Translations under genes and position numbers: made by a program
Notes under the pieces: generated by a model
What the model was told of the DNA's origin: nothing
The model's input: only the letters and a program-made list of their open reading frames with translations
The model's database searches: none
From: Gordius sp. MW1
Lineage: Eukaryota > Nematomorpha > Gordioida > Gordea > Gordiidae
Reading direction: 5' to 3'
Length of the DNA: 64,000 nt
NCBI GenBank assembly: GCA_964036665.1
Contig: OZ038528.1
Location: forward strand, 1,736,001-1,800,000
Shown: positions 38,139 through 50,700 of the stretch, in pieces
Layout: the number at the start of each line of letters is the position of its first letter
How positions within the stretch are numbered: the stretch's first letter is position 1

Positions 38139-41100
38139 CCTTTAGCTCTTGTTTTTGTCTTGTTTCGTGCTTATTTTCATTGTCACGATCAGCGACAGCA
38201 CTCATGCATATTTAAAGAGAAGGGACGAATTTGGGTATGATCAGGGGTGTAGAGTAGACATTAGCCGACTCCTAGAAACTGGAGGAAAAGGTGTAATAAT
38301 GAGTTCTTTGAAATGGATTTGAAGGGGGTAGGGGAAAAATTACCTCTCAGAGCCGAAATCTAGATTTACCTATGTGTTTTCAGAAGGGGGGGGGGGGGGT
38401 AAAATGCATTAGCAAGTTGGAAGAAGGCTATTGTAATTGATTATTTTATTTTGTATATACTTAAATTACCTCCATTTTGCCTTCCATTTTCTTGACGCTA
38501 TTACATACACCTTAGAATTAATTTTATTCCTCACTCGTCGTTCACACTAACATGCCTGTCTGTCGTAGTAATAGTCTAAAGGTGTTACAGGTAATATATT
38601 TGAAATCGCAGTATTTCAATCTATATTTTCCCTAAAAATTTTAAGAGATATTCGCAGTACAAAAAATTATTATTATTAAAATTAGCAAAAAGGGCTCATC
38701 CTTAAATTGGTTAATCAGAGGATAGGCAGGATTGCCCAAAGGTGGGGGAGGGAGGTTAATTTTGTGTTAAAATTTCTATAAAATCAAAATTAATTAAAAT
38801 AATTTACATTCAATATCTGCAATGGGTTTTTGATAAAAAGCAATAGTAGACTTTAAAAATCAGTTTAGTAAAGAGTAAGGATTATTAATTCTTAGTAAAA
38901 GTTGATCATCAATCTATTCTATAGAATTAGCACTAGTTTCTGAAGAAAAGAACTTTTAAAGTAAGTTTATAAAAGAAGTGTGCTTGATTGTAAATTGTTT
39001 TTTGGGTAATATCTTACTTGTTAAAAATCCGGAAATTGGTCAATAATATAAAAATTATTATTACATTATTATCCCCTTCTCTAGTTGTATTAACACCCGA
39101 AAAAAACTAAAGTTTGAATAAGCATGGTAAACGCTCACAAAAATTAAACTATTAATTACGTTTATTATAAAAATGTTTCATTTTAGAATACCCACAAGGG
39201 ACGGAAATTTTATGTATAGTCCTAGAATTAGTAGATTTTCACTCAAATTTAATCTTAAATCAATTTAGATAATTAAGTGTTTCTATCAGCGCAAAGCTAG
39301 CAATATCCCATTAATATTATTGAATTTCAATTCAGATATAATTTAAAAAAAATTGTAAATGGGGGGGGGGAGGTTCTAATCTGAAAACCCACTATGGCAA
39401 CCATTGCGGTTAATCTTATGATATCACTAATCAAGGGCCTGCTAGACAAAGGCTTGGGGTAGCTGCTGCCCTTTAATTCGAATTTCTTAAAAATAATGCC
39501 ATCAGGGATACTTTTATGTGAACTGTAAATTTAAAAATGGGGACATAGTATATTCTAAAATTATCATAGAATTTAGAGTAGTCAACCTTTAAAAAGCATT
39601 AAACTTAAATCATCCTCACAGCTGAGTTGATTTAAAATCATTCTTGCATCCAACCCATTATTCACAGTGATAACCTTGACCATGGGCTATGACAGATGAC
39701 ATAACTAAAAAAACTATCTCATGCTAGGCTGTGACCATTTTGAAGCCAACAATTGTCTATACAAAATTAAGGTTTATCAGTAATGACTTTCTGAGTAATT
39801 CAATGTTGCATGCATTCATTGCCTTGTGCTTGTCAAAAGGAAGCGTCGTCTAAGAGTGAACCAAATGAGGCTGTGGAATTGGGCTACCCAAAATTAAAAA
39901 ATCAATAATTTGGCCCCTATAAACATTATACACACATACGGACAATTATACTTTACTTTTCAGGGGTAGGAAGGACGCTTGCCCATTACGTTGAAAGTTG
40001 GATAAAATTATTTTATTAAGCGTCGCTTCTGTCATAACTCTCCTCATCCATCCCTCGCCCGAAACTCAGAAATTAATGCTTGTTTGGCTGATGGTATGAG
40101 TCAGAACAAAAAATGTAAGCGTGTGGACTGTCAATAATGCATTAGATTTATCCATAAATTTGACATAGTTTTGCACAATTCTTGGATATTTATTAAATAT
40201 TTCTATAATGCCAAAAATAGAAGTCACTTTATATTAAAGTCCAGAAAAGTCAGTTCTTTAGCCCATATTAACTTTATAAATTGCAACTTTAACGTTGAAC
40301 GACTTAATAAACTTAAACATTACATCAAATTAAAAGTGATATACAAGTATCTATTTGATTAATCGAGTCGAGTTAGATTTATTTTTGTTGCCAATGCTAT
40401 TAGAATCGGGACACAATGTTTTAAGTAAAATGGTAAAAAATTATAGTTGGAAAACATTGAGGAATACTTTTGTGATATTTAATCTAGCAAGCTTTAATTT
40501 CGTTGAAAGTCCCCGCCCGGTCCAAAGATGATAACTTTGTCACCCCCCCCCCCTATGTAAAATTGTTTCAAGTTCAAGCGCGTGCCTTCGCCTTCCCTCG
40601 TGGCACTTTATCGTGAGGGAAAAATGTCGATATATGGGGAAGGACACTTTTGGGAACGATCATACATGTTGAACTATTTATTGGATGCGCCGCCAAGTCA
40701 ATTTTATTTTTTTGCACAACTATGGCACAACACTTTTCACTAGGGCTGACAAGGGGGGGGGGGTTGGGAGGGTGAAAGGGGGCCCATGGAGGGAAGCAAG
40801 GGGACTTAGGATGGGGAGAGAGGAGTTAATCTTATTTGAAGGTCGAGAATAATGTTTGTGTCAGTTTTTTATGTTGCAAAATCTAAAAAGTGCTGTAGTA
40901 GTTGGATAAGTGCATGAACAACACACGGGACCGGAGGAAGGATTAAACCTATTATATGAGAAAAAGAAAGTAAGAACGAGTGGGTACTGAGGGGGGGGGG
41001 GTCGACTACTATTTGAAGAAGAAAAAAAATCGATTTTGGGCATATATTTTGTGCCCTTAAAAGTATTACTATTTTATACACTACTAGTACTAGTATAAAA

Positions 41101-41759
41101 TGGGAAGTCTCCATAATATACAAGCTCGACAGTGACCCTAAAAGCGCGACACTGACACTGTTAAATTTGAATCGACCCTCACTTTTTTCTTATCCTCTTC
41201 TATTCCACCATTGTAATCCCCCCGTCCCTTGTTTTAATCTTGAACTACATTTAACGCGTGGTCATACGATAAACTCCCTTGTTCCTTCGCATTAATCTAA
41301 ATCCAAATCCAGAACTTCTGACTATTAACCATCTAAATATGTTGGGTGTTTGCCTTAACTTAAGATAAAAGTGTTGCTTGTATGTAGTTATACAACCCAC
41401 ACCCCCATTCGTCCATAGGTAAGGTATAATACATACGATAAGAAGTTATTTGTTAATTAGTGAAATGGTAAAGTTATGCTTGTTTTGATTGATGCTTTTT
41501 TCTTTGAATTTTGAGTAGGCTTTATACACAACACAACACTACATTCTAAAAAATAAACGAAAGTAGCACCATTTTACTTTTAACTCAATTCACTATATCT
41601 ACCCTCTTTAAAATTAATTTTCTAAAATGTTAGTTAAAAAAATTTAATAATATCTATTATATCAGGTTAACTATGCAAAAACGTATTCGTGCCCAAGAAA
41701 TCATTTACTACTACTACTCCTACTAAAACTCAAACTACAGACTTTTCAACGATTTTCGC
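38139..41759. other. Gene-free region upstream of the MYT1-family gene
   Basis: No coding exon recognised. It probably holds the promoter and perhaps a non-coding 5' exon of the gene at 41760; ACTACAG at 41734-41740 could be a splice acceptor just ahead of its start codon. Several G and C runs (38386-38399, 39361-39370, 40542-40551, 40754-40764) occur without clear MITE ends. Confidence 0.45.
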
Positions 41760-44700
41760 ATGGCCGATACAGAGCCCATTATATCGCGATTCAAAAAGTT
41801 AAAATCGCCCTCACCGGAGCCTACCATTGATTTACTCACTAATTCTCCAAAACCCAAATCAATTATTAATAACGACATAAACGACATGTTTATAACGAAC
41901 GGACACGGTGTTGAAGCGATTGTCGATTCAAATATTTCAGAATCTTCACAAACTCCCACTTCAACAGTGCAAGAAAGCCAAAGGAGAAAACGTAAAGGCA
42001 CAAAACCCTCAAAATTACATGAAAAATTGACTCATCAAAACAAAATGCAGACAGGGAACGGAGATCAAATGAATTATAACAAGTCTTTAGCCGATCTCCT
42101 ATCCGATCATATAAGTGATAATAATGAAGCTCTGGATAAAACTAATTCAGTCAAAAATGACACAACGCACGCAAGGTAATACAAAAATAATCCGGTTTAA
42201 AATGCTTTATTTTTCCTTTTTAATTTTTTAGTATGTCACAAAATGTAATTTGTTATGGTTTTAAAGCATTTAAATTGCATAAAGTGCAAAATATTATCAT
42301 GTTTAGTTTAATATAGTACTTTGTTATTTTAAATTAAGCATTTAACACGTTAATAATAAGGAAACCAGCTTAATTTGGCACCTGCTTTTAAAAGTATTTT
42401 TTTTATTATCGTACAGCTAAGTAATTTAAAATTTGTATTTGGTACAAACACAAAGTTTTAAAGGAAAAATTGTTAGGAATTATGAATTTTATATCTGCAC
42501 CTTATTAAAAGTTCAATTCGATTAAACATAGTTGATACTTTAAAAGGTAAATAAGCTAAATTTTACATTTTCCTCATTACAGATAAGGTTAGGAAACTTT
42601 TAAGGCGTTGGTGAGAAAGATATTTTTAGGTTTTTGATGTCCTTAAATATATATAGGGGCATAGGGACCCATATTAGTAGAAGCCTAGGCCCTTGTAGGA
42701 AAGGGCATAGGGTATTTATCAATGTTAACCTAATATAACCAATTCAAAGACGAAAAAATAAAATTTCGATTTATTTGGCCGGTCATTTTTTTCATTGGTC
42801 AGTAGCCAGCGGACGGTAAAAATTCATATTATCAATCTTATTAACAAGAACAAAATATTAATTTAATTTAAAAAAAAATAAAAAAAAATTCGTCCTCTCC
42901 TTGGCTTGAACTCAAGACCTCCAGGTCATAAAGCTGGCGCCAATAACTTTTGAGGGTAACGGACGGACAACGGACGGACAACAAAAAACGAGCCCATAAA
43001 TTGCATAGCAATACCTTTAATAAACAGAATGTCTCAAATGGTATTGCTAATGCTATATAATCTGATACATTCATTGATTAAGTGAGGATGATAATGTTTT
43101 CATTTTAAGAAACTAATATTTAAAGTAAAAATAATAAATTGGCTTTACAAATAATTGCAATGACAATTTATATGCATTGTAAATATGAAATAATGTAAAC
43201 TCGGACGATCTAGAGAACGCCAAAAATTTGCTCATTATAAACTGTGTAGGAGTCAATATATTGGACTTAAGCAAACATTTTAACCTTATCAAATATATAA
43301 CCAAACATAAAATTGTATTTGATTTTATTGATATAATGCCAGATTTTATTTTTCTAAACATTTTAATTTTTATTTGTTAAACGCAAATAGACGGTTCAAA
43401 AAGAAAAATCAACCGCCAAACTATTTGCAGATTTTGGTAGAGTTTTCCCCGGTGAACACGAATATATTTTTTATTTTACGTCAAGATTTTGAAATATTTG
43501 CAGTTAGATTAGCTAAAAACAGCGATTTTGGCCTTTTAAAAAGATAATAACTTGTAGCAAATTTTTTAATTTAATAAATTTGATTTATAAGTAAAGGGGA
43601 GAGGAATCTATTAAATCCTTGCAAATTTAATAAACATTAAATAATTATAAATTGGAACATAGTAAAAACAAACCTTTGTTTATACTTTATAAAGTAGAAA
43701 TAAAAATCTAATTGATTTTGTAACGGGCTTTTAGCGGGCTTTACGTACATCTAAGCCCGGCCCGAGCCCGTTAGGTTATATTACGGCCCGTCCAGAACCG
43801 GCCCGTTATTTCATTTTAAGCAGCCCTTCCAAGCAGTAGATAAACAACAACACGCACTCCTAGCGTTAACGGAAAGGGAGGGCGACCTTAAGTCTGGGGC
43901 AAATTGTCAATGTATTTTGAATATATATCAAATATTAATACGGCTAGGGTAAAAATTTTTAATGAATTCCTCTCCTCTTTACTTACGAATAACATTTTTT
44001 AAACTAAAATTTTACCGATTAATTTGAATATTATTGACGTTTAAAAACGCCAAATTGCTGTTTTTAAAAACTTTGACAGCAAATATTTCAAAAACTTGAC
44101 GTATAGCGAAAAAAATAATTTATGTTCACCGTAAAAAACTGTACCAGAATCTGCACACAGTTTGCCAGTTGATTTTATAAGTCCATTCTTTGTTGACCAG
44201 TGAATTGAAATTAAGCGCTAAAAAACATACTACATTTATGTCATTTAACACTTTTTTGCATAAAATTAAATTTAAAGGATGCATATAAAAAAATAAACAT
44301 GGCTTGCAAGTATGCTAATTAAGCTTGACTCTTTTTTAAGGCCATAATAAAACTTGTTACCTGAGCTTTTATGATACCTCAAAATATTAGTCTTAGTTAA
44401 TTAATTCTATCATTTTCCCTGCATCATAAAATTATTGTAATCCCAAATAACTCTAAGTTTAAATTATGCCGGAGTCCAATTACAATGTAAAAAATAGCAA
44501 TTTTTGCGACATTTGTGGAAAAAATGGCTTCGAAGGTCCCAGCCTTAATGATGTATTGGTTACGACTTACGATTAAGGCGTCGTAATCAATTATAAAAAG
44601 AAGTTATATTAGTTTTTTTAGTACCAAAAATATAAAAATAGTTGTTGGGGAATTGCCTATAGTCTACAAAGTATATCATATACTATAAATATTTAATAAT

Positions 44701-47700
44701 AATCACACAAGCGCATCTATTTTATGATCTTTCAGAGAACACTAATCACCCCTAATCAATTATTTATAAGGCGTCCGGGCAAAATGGACTACGCTTAAAT
44801 TTTATTTTACAGCAAAGACAAAACTAAAACGTTCGACTTGTGGAGTATAAGCGAAGTTGAGTTATAGCCTTTCATACTTTTACGGTATATTTATAAGATT
44901 TTGGGACAGGATACCTAGTTAGTAAATAGCAACAATGTATACGACTATGATATCCTTCCAAAACAATATTTATTGTACCTAAATTACCCTCGATCCATCT
45001 TAATATATAACCTCAAGAGAGGTACTAAGTACAACTACAGGAAAACAAATCAGACTTAGTACAATTTATTTATCATAACATAATATTTGTAGTAGTTCAA
45101 TTATTTGATTAATCAATTATGATTTTTATCAACATTAGGAATGAGGCCTTGGGTCAGAAAAAGTCCTCATCGCTACCAAACTCAATTGACGATGGTGAAT
45201 GCCCTGAATCCGATTTAAAATGTCCTACCAAAAATGCGCACGGAAATATGGATTTTAACATAGCCGATCTCAATTCGCTCGAAAATATCATGAAAAATTT
45301 TAGTCCCGATAGCCTGACCGAAGCATCCCTTGACCAGATGGACATTTGGGAAAAAGTTGTAAAAATGATGTCTTCTCCCAGCAATCTGTTAAAAAAATTG
45401 AATCATCAGCCCGAAGCTGGAAAGAAAGTTAAGTCAAGTGTCGGGAAAAAATCCAAGAGAAATAATGGCGATACCGAGACTGGTAAATAAAGATTTTGCT
45501 TTCTATCCATTTCAACCTTTTTCCTCTTTTTAAATTTGATCTACATTGCTAAGTCTGATCCATAGAAATTCGCGAATTGCTAATGAATGCTATTTACTAT
45601 ATTTGTGAAATTTTATGATAGAAGTTTTATCTTTTGCAAAGTATAACCAACACCCTATACCTCAACATAACTTATTAATGACAGAACACCGCGCTTCGTA
45701 GGGTCCTTAAAAACTAAGCGGATTTTTGCATACGAAACTGGTTAAACAATATTAAAACATTCATTGATCTAAATGAAAACCAACGAATGCGAAAGTGATT
45801 TAGCTGCAATCATAGGCGTAGCCAGGGGGTGGCAAGGAGGAGCGGCCCCCCTCTAAATCTACAAAAAAAATTTAATTTTATGTAATTATGGGGCTAAAAT
45901 TTCAAAAAGTATCATTTTGCCCCTCCCTAAATCAATATTGCCTCGCTCTAAATTTGATCCTAGCTACGCCCATGGTCGCAATTAAAACTAAGCTCCCCCT
46001 CTTTTCGCACAACAAATATTGACTCATTCATGCGCGCTACACTTTATTTTGCACACCCCATCATCCATAGGGAACGTTCTTTACTCTTTTTGACTTATTG
46101 ACATATCAAAAGGTGATACTACTACGATACCGATCACGAGCATTACTGACACCCTACATCCGGTAGTTATTACAACAACAACAGGAACAACTATAATTAC
46201 ACAGCAACAACCGTCCGGAACCTTTTCCCCATCTCCTCTCTCATCCTCTTCATGTTCATCGCGTAATACCAATAAAACACCCCACACACCCTCGAAATGC
46301 CCTTGGCCTGGTTGCGAAGGAACTGGTCATGTTACAGGTCTTTATGATCATCATAGAAGTCTGTCGGGTTGCCCGTTAAAAGCTAAAGCCGGGAACGCCC
46401 AAAGTCCTACCCTAGCCTTAATATCGGCCATGTACGAATCTGCCTCTGTCCTTAAGTGTCCAACCTCGGGTTGTACAGGAAAAGGACACGTCAACGCTAA
46501 TCGTACTTCGCATCGCAGGTCAGTTGAGTCGTCCGGTCGATTGACTGAGACATTGTACGTTTATCTAAGACGTTTTAATAGGAATTGTCTATAAATCATG
46601 GTTAATTCTTTATAGTTTCTTCCATGAATTGTAGTATATTAGGTACTGGCATAAAAAAGACAAATTATTTATAATCAAACTTTGTTATGTGCGTAAAGAA
46701 CTAGCTAATAATTTTAGTAGAGTCGAACAACTGCAACGATATAGAATCTTAGCTTAGGTTAGAGCCGGGCTAGACTCCTGCAGTAAAAAAATTAGGTTAT
46801 GATCGGCATTCTACTGGTATTAAAAAACTTATATTAACTCAAATCAGGCGCGTAGCCAGGATTTTCTCGAGGGGGGGGGGGAGGGGGGAAAGCCGGCAAA
46901 TTTTTTTTTACATTTTATTTGTAATTAAAAATCAAATTTAAACAACCAAAAAGTCGGGCTCGCTGCTGGGCCCACTCGGCTAGGTCGTGCAGGCTACAGT
47001 TCTAAATTGAGATTTTTAAGTAGGCCTGGGCGGGCACCATAATCAAATTTTTTATATAGTTTACTATTTTATTGTCACCTTTCTATTTATAAAAAATTCT
47101 AGAATTCAAATTTTTTTGAAAATAAGACAAAATTAATTCTTGAAATTTAAAATTGTAATTTTGGGCCCGGCTGTTCGGACTAGAGGTCAGATTTGTTTGG
47201 AATTTTCTGCCCGAACCCGGTTCGGTTCAAATTTTTAACTAAATTGCCCGCCTGACCCCTTCTAAGTGTCCGCTCGGTGATGCCCGAACCATTAGACTGC
47301 CCGAACTGCCTCGATTAATAGGTCACAAAATTTTAATAGATTAATTGATAATGCATTTCGGTTAATAAAAAAAATTTCAATTAAAAAAAACTATATTTAA
47401 TCATTAAATCACCTTCTTGCTATAGAATAGAATGGGGAAATTTTATATTTGAAGCACAAAAATGGTATAGGAATTAATTCTATATTATAAAAAAAGTAAT
47501 AACGGAGATAAGAAAATAAAAAGGCGAATTGCGAAATGGGGAAGCTTTGTTAAATCAAATTTTATTTGTTAAAAGAATTAAATAAAGAATAATTAAATTT
47601 AGCACTTATTTGTTTTGTCTAGACGGCACAGGCGAACAATGAAAGGGCTACATAAATATTTCAATTCTTTCCAGAAGCGTAGATAGGGATCTGAAAGAAA

Positions 47701-50700
47701 TGGAGTCGGGCAAAGATTATAAAAATAACTTGGGAAGGGGTGGCAAAATTATGCTATTTTAGCATTTTAAGCATTCTCGATATATATTCTAATAAAAAAG
47801 TAACAAAATAATATACTATGTTTTTAATTTAATTAATGCCCGAATCTTATCAGCGTGCCCGCCAGGGCCCGCCCGAAATTTAAAATTTAAGACAGTTACC
47901 CGGCCCGGCCCACGGGCCGGGCAGCGGGCCGGGCCGGGCAATGTGGTCTCTGGTTCGGACAGCATTGGTGAATTGGGCAATTAAAGGGTTTTGGCTGGCC
48001 TTGGCAGGCAATTTAGTTATCAAACCGTGATGGGTTCTAGGAGAAAATTTTAGACAAATATGATAAATGATAAAAGTATTAATATTATATAGAATGAGGA
48101 ACATTATAATAATCGCTTAGTTATCTACTTCCTGGGGCTGTCTGGTGTTTTCACGGGAAATAAATGTTCAAACAAGTTTTTTTTCATAGCAATTTTCACA
48201 ATCATATTCGGAAATTTTACAATGCATTTTATCAAAATTTAAATCAAAAAAATTTAATATATATACTTTGTTTCTAGGTTTTTATAAGTGTCTTAAAGTC
48301 TATGATGTAACTAAACTATAATATTTTAACCTATTTAAATTAGTTATTAATCGAAAAACTTTTCAAATTTTTGCCCGGGGGGGCCCCTTATTTACGCCAC
48401 TGGATGGGAAAAAAATCGTATATGAGGTTACGTTTCATATCGCAAAAGGAAAACAACAATAATAGTTAATAGTCTTTTTGTCGAAATTTGATTCAAAAAT
48501 AAAAAAGGGATATATCGGTATATATTTAATAAATTGCATTGCATAGCAATTAATAAGTGTTTTACTTGGTCAGTTACGTTGCACAACTATGAAATATAAA
48601 CATTACATCTAAAATAATTTTTTTTATAAAGAATACCGGGGAGGGGAAATTTCCCGTTCCCCCCCCCCCCCCCCGTATTTAAGCCACTGACTCAAATATT
48701 TAACCTTACATAAATAGTAATCTATATAATACAGCACTGGATAGCAGCAGTTTGACTGATTTTAATAAGGGTCGAGTGGTTGTGCGCAGTTAAAGGGTTT
48801 AAGGTTTATTTATTAAAAGCATAAAAACGGTTAAAAATTTAGCTTGCAGGTAGCAAAATGCTCTTTAATATTATAAAATGAGTTTTAGTTCTTCAGACCT
48901 CACTCGTGTGTTAAACTTCAAACTCAATCTCTTCCACACTTCCTATAAAGGAATTAATTCAATTTGCTATGCAATTCTTAGGTTGGCTCAACGCGACAGT
49001 TTTTACTCTAGGAAGAGAAAGATGCGGATATTTGTTTTTTTTTGTAGGGAGTATATTGAATCTTTTAATTTTTTTTTGTTTTGAAGCTTCAAAACTAGTC
49101 TCCTTTCCTCGCAACAAATGACCTTATTAATATTCAGCAGTGTTATTTATCAGTATACTTATATGTAATGCGCTAAGAATTACATAGCAATATTTGTGAC
49201 ATAACACGGACAAAATAGGACACTTTTTCCAAGAGATGAGGGTGTCTTAATATTTGCAGAGCATTTTATAAAAACTACTTAACACTCTTATAAAATAATC
49301 TGTAAATTTCTTTGTTCGCCTCTCAAAAATCCACATTTAAATTAATATGACAATTTAATTTTACAATAGAAATCAAGTTTTGATAAAAAATAGTTTAAAA
49401 GATACTGTTTCAGTTAAAACATATTCTTTAAGAAGTGATTAACATCCCGTTGATTGGCAGAGTTTGTCTTCTATGCCCATACGTCACAGCCAAAGAACGT
49501 CAATCCAATCCATGAATTTGCAAATTTTAAGGTTGTTTGATCAAGTGCGTAAAAGTGTTGTAATATTGATTCACATGTTTAAGTGGTGGCGGTGGGCGGA
49601 ACTGGGGTTCGACTTTAAGAAACATCTAATTTTTATCATAAATAATTATTACTTGCATTAAAAGAGTTTTAAACCAAGTCTCCTCCTAAGCTATTCCATT
49701 CACAGACAGGTTAACATTGTTTTATCATAGATTGCGCACCAATTTATTCCCGATTGATTTAATACACTTTTACCAAATTTGAAAGCTGACATATTTTTTT
49801 AGCAGAATTTCGCGTTGTTAAAATATTTGCAAAATATAATTATCTATGGGCTTATATTAATAGTTTTCCATTGGTTTTGGCTTTCCAAATGAATAAAAAA
49901 CATTCTAAATTTTTGGGTGGTTCATAGCCTTAATGCCTGCTGATTAAATAAGGTTAATTCCGTTTTATTTAAAACAAACACAGAATTTAGTATTTGATTG
50001 CAAAAAATTTACGTAAGCAGGGCGGCTTGCTTGATATATATTTATTTTAACTAGGTGGTGAATTATTCTTTGGACCTGCATGATTATTTATACATATAAG
50101 TTTGTAAAGGATGGCCCATTGACCATTTTACCTGGATAATTCTATTATTGACATTTATTTCTTGCCCCTGTGAAAATTTTTATTTAGGATGTCAATAGAA
50201 TCGAAGGAAAAGTAGGGTTGGGGAAGTGCGACTATATTTTAAAGTCCATTTTCATATTTACTACCAATATAATTTTTGACCCAAATTAAGCGTTTCATCC
50301 ACTCCTTTTCCCTAATATAAACCTTTAAAAAGTGTAAAGAACATTTTAATTTATGTTCGCAATTATTTTTCACAAAAACTTAAAATTTTATTATGAATTT
50401 TTTCGATGGCGTTAACATTATAAACTTTGAAACCCCTTATTTACACTTACAGTTTAGCCGGGTGCCCAATGGCTGCAATCAATAAATTTCTAATCACTAG
50501 CCCTCCCAACTATAGCTCCAAAATTGAAATAAACCTGCACGAAAATGTGGCCGATTCAGAAAATCCCATGGAAAATAAAGTTTCAGACTCTAAGTTAGAG
50601 AAAGGTAAATTTTTTTTATCAATTTTTTATAAAAATTTATGCTTATAAATATATATATAATTTACACTCTATTTAAATCAAATTTTAAACAATTTAGATG

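Noticed and set aside
39432-39560. Another family A MITE
   Set aside because: CCTGCTAGACAAAGGC and GCTGCTGCCCTTTAATTC are suggestive, but neither terminal motif nor target duplication can be read.
42880-42960. A functional tRNA gene on the minus strand
   Set aside because: T-loop and anticodon-arm-like sequences are present, but the T-stem does not pair and the acceptor stem is missing. At most a tRNA-derived repeat.
44500-44560. CDICGKNGF as half of a zinc finger
   Set aside because: Only one CxxC pair is present, followed soon by a stop, with no second half. Probably chance.
45119-45138. ATG at 45119 as a gene start
   Set aside because: It lies before the acceptor AACATTAG. Exon 2 of the MYT1-family gene begins at 45139 and joins in frame to exon 1.
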